Shown in pieces: positions 19,026-30,552 of a DNA stretch of 39,314 nt. The DNA lies in assembly GCF_000429565.1 (NCBI RefSeq), contig NZ_AUCC01000027.1, forward strand, positions 1-39,314, read 5' to 3'. The notes under the pieces were generated by a model, which worked only from the letters and a program-made list of their open reading frames with translations, made no database searches and was not told where the DNA came from. The position numbers and the translations under genes were made by a program. The stretch comes from Arsenophonus nasoniae DSM 15247 (GTDB taxonomy: Bacteria; Pseudomonadota; Gammaproteobacteria; Enterobacterales; Enterobacteriaceae). Every line of letters starts with the position of its first letter. The first letter of the stretch is position 1.

Positions 19026-19118
19026 TGGCGGTGAGGGAGGGATTCGAACCCTCGATGCAGCTATTAACCGCATACTCCCTTAGCAGGGGAGCGCCTTCAG
19101 CCTCTCGGCCACCTCACC
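19026..19118 (-). tRNA. serV: tRNA-Ser(GCT)
   Basis: 93 nt with encoded CCA and a long variable arm, as for class II tRNA-Ser. The acceptor begins GGTGAGG and the anticodon loop reads CTGCTAA, giving GCT for AGU/AGC codons. It is first in the operon, matching serV-argV-argY-argZ-argQ of E. coli. Confidence 0.98.
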
Positions 19119-19169
19119 ATCGAATAGCAACGAGACAATATTGAACCATCTCTCTGTTGCGTGGCGCTC

Positions 19170-19197
19170 ATATTACTTTCCCAGACTTAGAAGTCAA
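19170..19197 (-). promoter_or_regulatory. Promoter of the tRNA-Ser/Arg operon
   Basis: Minus strand has TTGACT (19192-19197), a 16-base spacer and TAATAT (19170-19175), followed by a GC-rich discriminator (GAGCGCC). This architecture is typical of stringently controlled stable-RNA promoters. The start would be about 45 bases before the tRNA-Ser gene. The stretch from 19200 to 19620 holds no gene that I can see. Confidence 0.85.
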
Positions 19198-19623
19198 ACA
19201 ATTTTTCCAATCTTTTTACGTTCTTTCGTTCGTTTGCACATTTCACAATCAAGATGAGTAGTTTAACAACGAAATAAAACAATATGGCATTTTATATTCA
19301 CCAATAAAAAACGTCGAAGTTGGAAGATTAGCAGAAAAAAACAGATCAAAAGTAAGTTCTTATCCTTCAATAAAAGAAACTATTCTAGAGTAGAATAGTT
19401 AACCTAAGTATTTCCTTTTTATAAACTTATGATAGCTAATAACTTAATGATTTATTTATAAGCATTTTAAAATGTGTTGGCATCTAACAATTAAAATCCA
19501 GTGTTTTATTAATAAATGTAAAAAAATACTAAAAAAAAGACATTTTTTACAATTTATGTAATTGATTTTATAGGATACTAAGCTTGAAAAAATACAGTCA
19601 TAAAATAGACGGCAATAAGAAAC

Positions 19624-19671
19624 AGCGCTCATTCCATAAATATAATTAACATATACCTAAGAATGAACGCT
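19624..19671 (-). terminator. Probable csrA terminator
   Basis: An 11-bp stem with one G-T pair, 19624-19634 with 19661-19671, followed on the minus strand by GTTTCTTATT. The loop is long (26 bases), so the call is moderate. It lies 10 bases after the csrA stop. Confidence 0.55.
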
Positions 19672-19681
19672 TTACTAAAAA

Positions 19682-19867
19682 TTACTGATTATTGGGCTGG
19701 CTTTTTTCAGCTTGGATCCGTTGATAAATTTCTTCACGGTGAACAGAAACCTCTTTGGGTGCATTAACCCCTATACGTACCTGGTTGCCTTTTACACCCA
19801 GCACCGTTACTGTTACCTCATCGCCTATCATGAGCGTTTCACCAACTCGACGAGTCAGAATAAGCAT
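19682..19867 (-). CDS. csrA: Carbon storage regulator CsrA
   Basis: 61 aa, almost identical to E. coli CsrA and differing mainly in the last few residues (QPNNQ against QQSSY). A dimeric RNA-binding protein that recognises GGA in hairpin loops near ribosome binding sites; it controls glycogen, motility and biofilm genes. The RNA-contacting N-terminal strand ([10 protein letters not shown]) and the segment VSVHREEI are intact. AAGGAG precedes the ATG. Located between alaS and the tRNA operon, as in E. coli. Confidence 0.98.
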
Positions 19868-20050
19868 TCTTTGCTCCTTGAAAATTAAAAAGAGTCGGGT
19901 CTCTAGGTTTCCCCGCTATTATCCATCACACACCGTGAAAACGTAAAGCAATGATATTCACCTAAAGTATTTAACCTAAAGCAATCATCATACTAATATT
20001 GTAGCTAAAAATATAATTTTGTACTTAGGTCATTTAAAAACAATCCGTTA

Positions 20051-20079
20051 AAGGTTGCATAATTAAGTTATGCAACCTT
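20051..20079 (-). terminator. Probable alaS terminator
   Basis: Perfect 12-bp stem, 20051-20062 with 20068-20079, 5-base loop. The minus-strand tail is short (TTTAACGG), so it is a moderate intrinsic terminator. It lies 11 bases after the alaS stop. Confidence 0.7.
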
Positions 20080-20089
20080 CATGGTTAAC

Positions 20090-22723
20090 TCAAGTCAAGT
20101 GTGAATTAACCCACTCTTCAACTGATGCTAATGCAGCAGGAAGTGCTGTTATATTAGAGCCGCCGGCCTGAGCCATGTCAGGGCGACCACCCCCTTTTCC
20201 GCCTACTTGCTGCGCAACAAATGAAATTAAATCACCAGCCTTTATTTTAGCAGTCAAATCATTGGTTACACCAACAATTAGACTGACTTTATCATTACTT
20301 ATAGTAGAAAGCACAATAATTGCTGATTTTAATTGATTTTTTAAGTCATCAACAATGATACGTAGCTGTTTAGGTTCAGTGTTATTTAATTGAGTAACTA
20401 ATAAATTTACACCGTTAATTTTTTTAACTTTTTGACTTAAAGAAACGCTTTCTTGCGCTGCTTGTTGCCCTTTTAGTTGATTTAACGACCTTTCTAATAG
20501 CTTAACTTTATCTAATGTCGCTTTAATTTTTTCCATTAGACTATCAGCATCACCTTTCATTAATTGGCCAATCTCTGCCAATAACTGAGATTGCAGGTGA
20601 AGGTCATCTATAGCAGCTTGACCGGTTATTGCTTCAATCCGACGAATTCCTGCTGCCGTACCCGATTCGCTTTTAATGCGAAATAATCCTATATCGCCTG
20701 TCCGATTGGCATGAGTACCACCGCACAACTCAATAGAAAAATCCCCGATACTAAGAACACGTACCTTGGCATCATATTTTTCACCAAAAAGTGCCATCGC
20801 GCCTTTTTCTTTTGCCGCATCTAAATCCATTAATGTCGTTATAATAGGGTCATTTTTACGAATTTGACAATTTACGATATCTTCAATTTGGCGTATTTGC
20901 TTAGGCGTCATTGCGGCAAAATGAGAAAAATCAAACCGTAAATATTTCTCATTCACTAAAGATCCTTTTTGGCTAACATGCTCTCCCAATACATCACGCA
21001 AAGCTGCATGCAACAAATGGGTAGCAGAGTGATTGAGACGAATAGCATTACGACGTTCAATGTCAATTTTTGCTTCAACTGAATTATTTACCGTTATTGA
21101 GCCAGTTATCACCTTACCAAGATGTCCAATTGCTTGGGCGTATTTTTGTGTGTCAGACACAGCAAATTGGCCATGGCTATTGCTAAGTATGCCACTATCA
21201 CCAACCTGACCACCTGACTCAGCATAAAAAGAGGTTTTATCCAGAATAATGATTCCTTCTTCGCCTTGATTTAATACATTGACAGACTTACCATGATGAA
21301 AAATAGCTATTACTGTAGCTTGTTGATTGTTATTTTCATAGCCTGAAAAATCACTATGACTATCTACTTTAATGACATCATTATAATCGGTCGCAAAGCC
21401 ACTCGATTCCCGAGCTCGATATCTTTGCTGCTCCATCGCCGCATTAAAACCTGCCTCGTCGACCTTAATATTACGTTCACGGCAAACATCAGCAGTTAAA
21501 TCAAATGGGAAACCATAAGTATCATAGAGGCGAAATGCGATTTCACCCGCTAAAGTATCCCCTTGTAATTGCGCTAATTCATCATCTAATAGTTGCAGTC
21601 CACGCGCTAAAGTACGAGCAAACTGTTCCTCTTCATTCTTCAATGTTTTTTCAATTGTTGCTTGGTGAGATTTTAGTTCATCAGCTGTGTCACCCATTAC
21701 CTGAATCAATGGTGCAACTAATTTATAGAAAAAGGTCTCTTTCGCTCCTAACATATATCCATGACGAACCGCTCGACGAATAATCCGACGCAATACATAA
21801 CCACGTCCTTCATTAGCAGGAAATACACCATCACCAATAAGAAAAGCACTTGATCGAATATGATCAGCGATGACGCGTAATGATTTATTATTCAGATCCG
21901 ATAAAGCGACCGCTTTAGCAATAGAAGCAATTAATTGACGAAATAAATCAATTTCATAATTTGAGTTAACATGTTGTAATACAGCAGCAATACGTTCAAG
22001 CCCCATACCGGTATCAACAGAAGGCGTTGGAAGTGCCTTTAAACTGCCATCAGACTGGCGGTTAAATTGCATGAAAACAATATTCCAGATTTCAATATAG
22101 CGATCACCATCCTCTTCAGGTGAACCTGGCGGTCCGCCTAAAATATGTTCACCATGATCATAAAAGATTTCTGTGCAAGGACCGCAAGGACCGGTATCGC
22201 CCATTTGCCAGAAGTTGTCAGAAGCATAAGGAGCACCTTTATTATCACCTATCCGAATAATACGTTCGATAGGAATACCAATTTCTTGCTGCCAAATCTT
22301 ATAAGCTGCCTCATCAGTGTGATAAACGGTAACCCAAAGCCGCTCTTTTGGTAAATTAAACCACTGCTCACTTGTCAGTAGTTCCCAGGCATATTTTATT
22401 GCATCCTGTTTAAAATAGTCACCAAAGCTAAAATTACCTAACATTTCAAAAAAAGTATGATGGCGGGCAGTATAACCAACATTCTCTAAATCATTATGTT
22501 TGCCTCCTGCACGCACACAACGTTGCGCAGTTGTTGCTCGAGAATACGCTCTTTTATCCAATCCCAAAAATACATCTTTAAATTGGTTCATGCCTGCATT
22601 AGTAAACAATAATGTCGGGTCATTATTTGGTACTAATGAACTACTAGGTACAATTTCGTGCCCTTTAGTATGAAAAAAGTCGAGAAACGCTTGACGGATC
22701 TCAGCGGTGCTTTTACTACTCAT
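20090..22723 (-). CDS. alaS: Alanyl-tRNA synthetase
   Basis: 877 aa (E. coli 876). It charges tRNA-Ala. The class II catalytic core ([43 protein letters not shown], in parts) is followed by the tRNA recognition domain, the editing domain with its zinc/catalytic residues ([21 protein letters not shown]) and the C-Ala domain with the glycine-rich [15 protein letters not shown]. The ORF is open to 22792, but the ATG at 22723 has AGGA upstream and starts like E. coli. The gene is followed by csrA; recX is missing upstream. Confidence 0.97.
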   Translation of the reverse strand: MSSKSTAEIRQAFLDFFHTKGHEIVPSSSLVPNNDPTLLFTNAGMNQFKDVFLGLDKRAYSRATTAQRCVRAGGKHNDLENVGYTARHHTFFEMLGNFSFGDYFKQDAIKYAWELLTSEQWFNLPKERLWVTVYHTDEAAYKIWQQEIGIPIERIIRIGDNKGAPYASDNFWQMGDTGPCGPCTEIFYDHGEHILGGPPGSPEEDGDRYIEIWNIVFMQFNRQSDGSLKALPTPSVDTGMGLERIAAVLQHVNSNYEIDLFRQLIASIAKAVALSDLNNKSLRVIADHIRSSAFLIGDGVFPANEGRGYVLRRIIRRAVRHGYMLGAKETFFYKLVAPLIQVMGDTADELKSHQATIEKTLKNEEEQFARTLARGLQLLDDELAQLQGDTLAGEIAFRLYDTYGFPFDLTADVCRERNIKVDEAGFNAAMEQQRYRARESSGFATDYNDVIKVDSHSDFSGYENNNQQATVIAIFHHGKSVNVLNQGEEGIIILDKTSFYAESGGQVGDSGILSNSHGQFAVSDTQKYAQAIGHLGKVITGSITVNNSVEAKIDIERRNAIRLNHSATHLLHAALRDVLGEHVSQKGSLVNEKYLRFDFSHFAAMTPKQIRQIEDIVNCQIRKNDPIITTLMDLDAAKEKGAMALFGEKYDAKVRVLSIGDFSIELCGGTHANRTGDIGLFRIKSESGTAAGIRRIEAITGQAAIDDLHLQSQLLAEIGQLMKGDADSLMEKIKATLDKVKLLERSLNQLKGQQAAQESVSLSQKVKKINGVNLLVTQLNNTEPKQLRIIVDDLKNQLKSAIIVLSTISNDKVSLIVGVTNDLTAKIKAGDLISFVAQQVGGKGGGRPDMAQAGGSNITALPAALASVEEWVNSHLT

Positions 22724-23430
22724 AATTATCCTGAAATCAAGCTGGAAAAACAGATTTATGACTTGATGTGATAAACGCTTTTTTATCATCAACCAAGTTA
22801 CCGGCGGCGTTTTTACCTAGCAAACCTGAGAAATCCTTAAATTGTTTTATGACTAAATCGGTGACAAGGATCTACTAACTGATGTGTATTAATACATCGC
22901 TCAAATGTCCAGGTTTTATAGGTACACCTTTCCCTAAATATATCGTTTTCTAACTAACACAACAACGACTAGTCTGGTTAGTTTAACACAAAAAGATTTA
23001 ATTATTATGCAGTGAAACTAACACTACATTAACATTATTTCATTATATTTATTTTCCTATTATAGGAACAAAGCTGTTAAATTTTGTCTCCATCTACCTT
23101 TAGTAAAACAACTATCAATAGATAACCCCAGTGGCTAATTTCACTTAGTTTAAATTACTTATAAGCTATGAGTTATTAACTAAATAGAAGATTGAGAAAA
23201 ACGATAGCGTAAGTCTAACACAAGTTAATCAAAAACTGCGCCTATATATATTAAGCCAATAATAACAATTTACTATATATAACAAAACAAAGCACTTTTT
23301 GTAAAAAATGAACTAATCATATTCATTAATTGCTAATAATATTGTAAATCCTGTGGCTATTTTATTAAAGTGTATTTCAAATCATAATTTAATCTAACTT
23401 ATATTAATAACTAATTTATAATAAGCAAAA
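22724..23430. other. Gene-free AT-rich gap at the recX position
   Basis: About 700 bases without a credible ORF between alaS and the recA terminator. In E. coli this interval holds recX on the same strand as recA and alaS. I could not recognise RecX-like translation in the part I inspected. A 12-bp palindrome TGTATTAATACA (near 22885) is the only local structure noted. The alaS promoter must lie in the left part. Confidence 0.6.
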
Positions 23431-23455
23431 GGCTATATCCAAATCGAATATAGCC
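23431..23455 (-). terminator. recA terminator
   Basis: 8-bp stem GGCTATAT (23431-23438) with ATATAGCC (23448-23455), followed on the minus strand by TTTTGCTTATT. It lies about 30 bases after the recA stop and would separate recA from anything downstream. Confidence 0.8.
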
Positions 23456-23484
23456 CATAGATTTAATCAATTTTATTTATTAAG

Positions 23485-24558
<1,074 letters not shown>

Positions 24559-24632
24559 TTAACTCCCCCGAGCAATGAAGTGAAGAATAATACTTCACTG
24601 CAGATAAGACGATTAGATATCGGTTGTTGATA

Positions 24633-24660
24633 ATTATACTGTATAACCATCCAGTATCAA
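24633..24660 (-). promoter_or_regulatory. recA promoter
   Basis: Minus strand has TTGATA (24655-24660), a 16-base spacer and the perfect -10 TATAAT (24633-24638). This is a near-consensus sigma70 promoter and resembles the E. coli recA promoter. It overlaps the LexA box and starts only 2 bases after the pncC stop. Confidence 0.9.
24637..24656. promoter_or_regulatory. LexA (SOS) box of recA
   Basis: TACTGTATAACCATCCAGTA matches the LexA consensus TACTGTATATATATACAGTA at the defined half-site positions with a single change (CCAG for ACAG). It lies between the -35 and -10 of recA, so LexA binding would block RNA polymerase. Confidence 0.9.
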
Positions 24661-24661
24661 G

Positions 24662-25168
24662 TTAATTTTTAATTATTTCTTTCATTAATGTGGTCAGAGA
24701 AAATATCACAGCTTGGCGTCGGATCTGAATACGATCGCCTTTAAACAAGCAACAACGGGTTACCACCCTAGCGATAGAAAACGTCTTGCTAGCAAAACCA
24801 AACCAAACCGTACCAACCGGTTTCACCTCAGTACCGCCATCAGGGCCGGCAATACCGCTAACTGAAACCGCAAAATCAGCATTCGCTCGAACTAACGCTC
24901 TTTCTGCCATCTCTATGACAACTTGTTCACTAACAGCACCATATTTATGCAAGGTGTGTTGACTCACACCTAGCATATCATGCTTAGCTTCATTGCTATA
25001 AGTAACAAAACCTCGCTGAAAATAGGCAGAACTACCTGAAATATCAGTAATGACCTTAGCAATCCATCCGCCTGTACATGACTCTGCACAGGTTATTGTT
25101 TTACCCTGTTTCTTTAAGCTATTAGCCAGATTATTACTTAATTCGTAGAGCAACTGCTCACTATTCAT
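24662..25168 (-). CDS. pncC: Nicotinamide-nucleotide amidohydrolase PncC (CinA C-terminal family)
   Basis: 168 aa from the ATG at 25168 (E. coli PncC 165). It deamidates NMN to nicotinate mononucleotide in pyridine nucleotide recycling. Family motifs are [21 protein letters not shown], in parts, [33 protein letters not shown] and FKGDR. The start at 25168 overlaps the lplT stop as ATGA and matches the E. coli N-terminus; an ATG at 25177 is too close to AAGGA. In E. coli pncC precedes recA as it does here, but lplT is elsewhere. Confidence 0.94.
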   Translation of the reverse strand: MNSEQLLYELSNNLANSLKKQGKTITCAESCTGGWIAKVITDISGSSAYFQRGFVTYSNEAKHDMLGVSQHTLHKYGAVSEQVVIEMAERALVRANADFAVSVSGIAGPDGGTEVKPVGTVWFGFASKTFSIARVVTRCCLFKGDRIQIRRQAVIFSLTTLMKEIIKN

Positions 25169-26385
25169 TTTAGCCATTTTCCTTTTTCATACATCTTGCG
25201 ATAAAGATACCAAATCCACAGGCTTCCGATTGCTATCGCAAAGGTTGTACCAAACACTATTCCTACAGTAATAATAGAAATACCTGCTTTGAGCGCTAAT
25301 GAATAAAACCCTAAGATAAATAGCATGGTACTATTTTCACTTAAATTCTGGATAGCGACAGCATTACCCGCACCAATCGTCTGTTTACCTTTTTCTTGTA
25401 GCAGAGCATTAAGCGGAACAATAAATAAACCACCTAGGAGACCTAATATAATGAGGATTAAATAAGTAGATAAAAGATGTTGCTGCATTGACAAAATAAT
25501 AATTATCACACCAATAAAGATCCCTACCGGCATACACCGACTAACTTTATTGAGGGTAATGACGTGTGCAGCCAATCCGGCACCAATGATGATACCAATT
25601 GCTACTACGCCATTAAGCAATGTGGGTGTAGTGTGATCGGTAATATTAAGTGCTATTGGCACCCAGAGCACTAATAAAAAACGTAGTGTTACACCGGCAC
25701 CCCAAAAAAGACTGGTACCAATTAAAGAAAATCGTCCTTCATTATCACGCCAAAGAGTTTTAAATAGACAGATAAAATTGAAAATTAACTGGCGAAAAAC
25801 CCACTTCTGTTTACTTTTAGCCGGCATTAATCGAGGAATATATAAATTAATTACCACAGCTGTTGCATAAAACAGTACACACATTGCTAAAGCAAATAAC
25901 AGATTAATATCGGAAAAAAACCCGCCCGCGATAGAACCAAATAAAATAGCCGCTATCGTCGAAGCTTCAATCAAACCATTCGCCTTAACTAAATTATTGC
26001 TCGTCGTGATCTCACCTAAAATACCATATTTTGCTGGTGAGTAAGCTGCGGCTCCAATGCCAACTAAACCATAGCAGAGAAAAGGATCTAATCCTAACAG
26101 AATGCTGATCGCCCCAATCAACTTACTAATATTAGCCAATAACATGACTCGACCTTTAGCAAAACAATCGGCTATTTGCCCCACAAAAGGTGCTAATATG
26201 ATATAAGTAAAAACAAACACCACTTGTAAGATAGGTTGAGTCCAATCGGGATAAAGCGCAGCTTTGAGTTGCGCTAAAATAACAAATAATAGGGCATTAT
26301 CAACAAAAGCAGAAAAAAATTGAGATAAAAGCAGCGCTTTCATCCCTCTTGTTAATAGCGGCGACGATATTACCGAATCATTCAT
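25165..26385 (-). CDS. lplT: Lysophospholipid transporter LplT
   Basis: 406 aa (E. coli 397). A major facilitator superfamily flippase that moves lysophospholipids from the outer to the inner leaflet of the inner membrane for re-acylation by Aas. About 12 hydrophobic segments are visible; conserved stretches are [59 protein letters not shown] and [11 protein letters not shown]. The ATG at 26385 overlaps the aas stop as ATGA, with GAGGAA upstream. The gene itself looks intact although aas is interrupted. Confidence 0.95.
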   Translation of the reverse strand: MNDSVISSPLLTRGMKALLLSQFFSAFVDNALLFVILAQLKAALYPDWTQPILQVVFVFTYIILAPFVGQIADCFAKGRVMLLANISKLIGAISILLGLDPFLCYGLVGIGAAAYSPAKYGILGEITTSNNLVKANGLIEASTIAAILFGSIAGGFFSDINLLFALAMCVLFYATAVVINLYIPRLMPAKSKQKWVFRQLIFNFICLFKTLWRDNEGRFSLIGTSLFWGAGVTLRFLLVLWVPIALNITDHTTPTLLNGVVAIGIIIGAGLAAHVITLNKVSRCMPVGIFIGVIIIILSMQQHLLSTYLILIILGLLGGLFIVPLNALLQEKGKQTIGAGNAVAIQNLSENSTMLFILGFYSLALKAGISIITVGIVFGTTFAIAIGSLWIWYLYRKMYEKGKWLK

Positions 26386-28532
26386 CAAGATTCCTCTTGC
26401 GCGATTTTTTTTAACGCCACAAAATCAGGTTTTCCACTGCCAAGTACAGGAAATATTTTTAGGTAGCGAATATCTCTGGGTACCGCTAACTCAGGTAATC
26501 CTTTTTCTTTTGCCGCCGCCAATAATTGACGACGATCTAATGTGTTATCGGTGGTATATAAGATCAGGCTTTCGCCTTTATTATTGGTGGTTTTGATCAC
26601 GACGCCATGCTGAGCATGAGGTGATATACTGCCAACCAGATGCTCGACGGTTTCTAGTGAAACCATTTCGCCCGCTAGTTTTGCAAAACGTTTTGCCCTA
26701 CCGCGAATGACTCAATAATCGTCATTATCAAATTCAACAATATTACCGGTATCATACCATCCCTTCTCATTCTCTCCTTGGCTATTTTCTGCATGAGGCA
26801 ACTCTAAACGATTGGGATCTTCAACGCGTAAATAGCCTTTCATGACATTTGGGCCACGTAACTGTAAACGGCCGGCTTGCTTAATACCTGGTACCGGCAG
26901 TAGTCTGGTTTCTATACCAGGTAAAATTTGACCAACAGTATCAACTTTAGCTGCCATCGGAACATTAATGGATACAATAGGGGCACATTCGGTTACACCA
27001 TAACCTTCAAGTATTCGGATACCGAATTTGTCGAACCAAATTTTTTTTGTGCTTTCAATAAGTTTTTCAGCTCCAGCAACAACATAACGCACGCGCGCAA
27101 AATCGTAAGGATGGGCAAAACGGGCATAATGTGCCAGGAAAGTAGGAGTAGCGAAAAGTACCGTGCAATTTTTTTCATAGACCAACTCTGGGATCACCCG
27201 ATAATGCAGTGGACTAGGATAAAGCAATACACGACTACCAGAAAAAATAGGAATAAATAAACCTACCGTCAGTCCAAAAGCATGGAAAAGAGGTAAAGCA
27301 GACATAAATCGATCTTTAGGCGTAAAATCAGCCACTGTTTTCACTTGCTCTACATTAGCTAATAAACTGGTATGGCTATGTACTACCCCTTTAGGCGTTC
27401 CTTCCGAGCCTGAGATAAAAAGGATCAATGCCGCATCATCCGGTTTTGCTGGTATAAGCGCTTTTTTGGGCAAGAGTAAGTAATAGAGGATCCATTTTTT
27501 ATCTTGCCAGGTCAGGGAGTCTTGCAGATCTTCTAAATAAATCCAATTAACTTCAGTAACCTGTTCAGGCAAATGTGACAACTTACCTTTTTCAATAAAC
27601 TGACGAGAACTAAAAATAGTCTTAATTGATGCCGCTTTGATAGCATTTTTTACTCCATTGCTCCCAGCAGTATAATTCATCATGGCAGGGATCCGGCCAC
27701 GCAATATTGATCCAAAAATTGTCGCCGCCGTCATTGTTGCATTTGGTAAAAGTAAGCCGATATGTTCATGCTGTTTGGTATAACGTTCAATAATACGCCC
27801 AACCGCTAAGATTTTCTTGAGAAAACTTTGATAACTGTCTTCTTTAAAACTAATATCTTCGATACAAGCAGTAAAACGGCCAAAACGTTTCATCGCATCC
27901 AAATAAGCTTCGATCAATGTTTGCTGGGGACGATTATGTAACCGAGCTTCCTTCATAATCTTATAAAGTTGTGCTCCCGCCAGCCGACGACGCTCTGCTA
28001 CTCGTTTCGCCTCAGGCATGGTGATTTTTGTTGCTGGTAAAATCGTTAGTGTCATTTTAGGGAAATATTTGAGCTTAAAAATCCCTTTTAACCGACTGAA
28101 ATAACTCAATTCAGGTCCATCAATTCTAATAGGAACAATTTTAGCTTCAGTTTTTGCCGCCACAAACGCAGCGCCATCATAAATTTTCATCAACGAACCA
28201 TGAACGCTAATTCTTCCTTCAGGAAAAATGACGATTGGGCGCCCTTTTTCTATTTCTCTAACTAAAGTTCGAATGGCCATCGGATTAGCAGGATCAAGCG
28301 GAACAACATCGGCATAGGGTTTTAATAATTTAATAAAGCGTGGTGTGCCGATAGATGAATAAACAGCAAAAAGAGGGCGAATAGGTAAGAAGAGAGCGAG
28401 CAGGATCCCATCTAGAAAAGAGACATGATTAGGTGTTATTAAACATCGCTCATATTTTTTAAGTTTTATTTCACCAACCACTGTCACACGGAAAAAAAAC
28501 TGGAATATTGCGCGCAATAGTTTTATCAGCAT
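26385..28532 (-). pseudogene. aas: Aas 2-acyl-GPE acyltransferase/acyl-ACP synthetase, interrupted by one in-frame TGA
   Basis: The full reading frame is 715 codons plus stop (E. coli Aas 719 aa) and aligns without frameshift. The acyltransferase domain (about 1-190, NHVSFLDG and FPEGRIS) is followed by the AMP-binding domain ([33 protein letters not shown]). Codon 607 is TGA (26712-26714), just before the hinge motif [17 protein letters not shown]. The remaining 108 codons, including the A10 lysine motif GSGKPDF, are open and well conserved. The stop splits off the mobile C-terminal subdomain needed for adenylation. A separate product could start at ATG 26666 (93 aa). Recent loss, read-through and sequence error are all possible. 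Confidence 0.9.
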
Positions 28533-28614
28533 ATCTCTTTCCTTACTCCTTAATGTTATTGATCATTTTAGAGTACATCTATCACCAAAGATGCCTTACA
28601 TAGCAAAATTGAGA

Positions 28615-29136
28615 TCATACAAAGTATTTTTTATCGTTTTGCAAAAAGCAGTCTATTTGGTGAACAATTTTTGTCGTAGGCAAAGCGGCATCAATAATGT
28701 AATCAGCGGTATCTAAATAGTAGCTTTCTCTTTCTTGCATGACTTCAACTATTTCTTCTGCTAAAGGTTTACCTGTTAATGTTGGTCGTTGCGAAGTTTC
28801 AGGATCAGCAGACAAACGGTTAATTAATACTTCTGATGGCACTTGTAAATAAATAATACAGCCATTTTTTTTCATAAAATCACGATTTTCTTTCAGTAAA
28901 ATAATCCCGCCACCCGTTGATATCACTGAATTTGGCTGTTGTATTGATCGCAATATCCGGGATTCCAAATCACGAAAGCGAGGCCAACCATCTCGTTCAA
29001 CTATCTCGGCAATACTTATTTTAGCATTCTGTTTAACTAACGAATCGGTATCAAAAAAATGACACATTCTAGATTCAGCTAACGTTTTTCCTACTGTTGT
29101 CTTCCCTGCACCTCTTGGTCCAATAAGATAAAGCAT
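28615..29136 (-). CDS. aroL: Shikimate kinase, AroL type
   Basis: 173 aa (E. coli AroL 174). It phosphorylates shikimate at the 3-position. The P-loop is GPRGAGKTT at residues 6-14; the Walker-B-like DTDSLV, shikimate-binding RFRDLE and TGGGIIL, and lid region SQRPTLTGKPLAEE are all present. The wording of the lid and GPRG loop favours AroL over AroK. AGGAC lies 9 bases before the ATG. A TGTAAA half-site upstream might be part of a TyrR box, but the other half is poor. Confidence 0.93.
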   Translation of the reverse strand: MLYLIGPRGAGKTTVGKTLAESRMCHFFDTDSLVKQNAKISIAEIVERDGWPRFRDLESRILRSIQQPNSVISTGGGIILLKENRDFMKKNGCIIYLQVPSEVLINRLSADPETSQRPTLTGKPLAEEIVEVMQERESYYLDTADYIIDAALPTTKIVHQIDCFLQNDKKYFV

Positions 29137-29248
29137 GTCAAGTTGTCCTAATCGATAATTTATTTAATTAGTCAGAATATATATGTCAGCTTACAAGCAC
29201 GATTTAAAATTTACAAAAGTAAAAATCCTAAATTAACACGATTAAAAT

Positions 29249-29275
29249 AAAGCCACACAACAACAGTGTGGCTTA
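29249..29275 (-). terminator. proBA operon terminator
   Basis: Stem AGCCACAC (29251-29258) with GTGTGGCT (29266-29273), 7-base loop, followed on the minus strand by TTATTTTAAT. It lies about 20 bases after the proA stop and before aroL. Confidence 0.85.
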
Positions 29276-29295
29276 AAAAATCGTGAAGTAATAAC

Positions 29296-30552
29296 TCAAG
29301 AACGCATTAAATTATCGCCATAACCAATCCATTTATAGGTTGTTAATGCATCTAATCCCATTGGGCCTCGTGCATGGAGTTTTTGCGTACTTACCGCAAC
29401 CTCCGCACCTAAACCAAATTGTCCACCATCAGTAAATCTTGTACTGGCATTAACATAAACCGCCGCAGAATCGACACACTGAACAAAATAATCAGCTTGT
29501 TGAATTGATTGGGTCAAAATAGCATCAGAATGGGCCGTTCCATAATCCCGGATATGGTTAATCGCGGCATCAATATCATTGACGATTTCAACGTTAACAT
29601 CAAGCGATAACCATTCATCACGGTAATTCTCTTCCATCACTTCAACAACACTTGCCGGGCTCGATTTTAAATAGGACATTGCATGCCGACTGGCATGAAG
29701 TGTCACATTTTGCTCAGCCATTTTCTCAGCCAGAAGCGGTAGAAATGTAGCCGCAATATTTTTATGAACTAATAAAGTTTCTAATGAATTACAGGCACTT
29801 GGACGCTGCACCTTAGCATTCACAATGATGGGAAGTGCTTTGTCAAAATCAATATATTGATCGACGTAAATATGACAGACACCAATGCCGCCAGTAATCA
29901 CTGGAATAGTTGATTGTTCACGGCATAGCTTATGTAATCCTGCACCACCACGCGGGATCAACATATCTACATAACGATCCATTTTCAGTAATTGTGTCAC
30001 TAATTTTCTATCTGGATCGTCAATAGACTGAACCGCTGCCTGCGGAATAGCATTTTGTTGCAACGCTTGCTGAATAACTTTAACAATTGCTTGATTAGTC
30101 TGTGAGGTTTCTTTCCCACCACGTAAAATGACCGCATTACCTGTTTTCAAACATAACGAGGCAACATCGATCGTTACATTCGGCCGCGCTTCATAAATGA
30201 CGCCAATCACGCCCAATGGGACACATCGCCGTTGTATATTTAAACCATTTTCTAATAAACTGCCATCGAGTATACGTCCAACTGGATCAGCTAATTGACA
30301 TACCTTTCTTACATCATTTGCAATGGCATCTAATCGCTCGACAGTTAGCAATAGTCTGTCTTGCATAGCAGCATTCATATGGTTAACTTTTGCTGACACC
30401 ATATCCTGAGCATTAGCGGCTAAAATTACATCGCTTTGTTGTTGCAGGCAATCTGCGATACCCATTAAGACATGATTTTTCTGTTTTGTGTTTAACCCTG
30501 CCAGGTACCATGAAGCTTTTTTAGCTGCTTTGCCTATTTCTTCCAACATCAT
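29296..30552 (-). CDS. proA: Gamma-glutamyl phosphate reductase
   Basis: 418 aa (E. coli 417). It reduces gamma-glutamyl phosphate to glutamate-5-semialdehyde with NADPH, the second step of proline synthesis. It is an aldehyde dehydrogenase superfamily member. Motifs are [23 protein letters not shown], in parts, [10 protein letters not shown], and the catalytic cysteine in [12 protein letters not shown]. The first ATG overlaps the proB stop by four bases (ATGA); the next ATG, 3 bases on, would match the E. coli start. Co-translated with proB. Confidence 0.96.
   Translation of the reverse strand: MMLEEIGKAAKKASWYLAGLNTKQKNHVLMGIADCLQQQSDVILAANAQDMVSAKVNHMNAAMQDRLLLTVERLDAIANDVRKVCQLADPVGRILDGSLLENGLNIQRRCVPLGVIGVIYEARPNVTIDVASLCLKTGNAVILRGGKETSQTNQAIVKVIQQALQQNAIPQAAVQSIDDPDRKLVTQLLKMDRYVDMLIPRGGAGLHKLCREQSTIPVITGGIGVCHIYVDQYIDFDKALPIIVNAKVQRPSACNSLETLLVHKNIAATFLPLLAEKMAEQNVTLHASRHAMSYLKSSPASVVEVMEENYRDEWLSLDVNVEIVNDIDAAINHIRDYGTAHSDAILTQSIQQADYFVQCVDSAAVYVNASTRFTDGGQFGLGAEVAVSTQKLHARGPMGLDALTTYKWIGYGDNLMRS

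Noticed and set aside
18701-19144. Plus-strand ORFs over the tRNA cluster
   Set aside because: They are antisense translations of tRNA-Arg and tRNA-Ser genes; the repeated peptide simply reflects the duplicated tRNA.
22724-22792. N-terminal extension of alaS to 22792
   Set aside because: Adds 23 residues absent from alanyl-tRNA synthetases; AGGA before 22723 marks the true start.
26664-26714. Selenocysteine at the aas TGA
   Set aside because: Aas has no Cys or Sec at this site in E. coli (it is a hydrophobic residue near a beta strand), and I see no convincing SECIS hairpin directly after the TGA.
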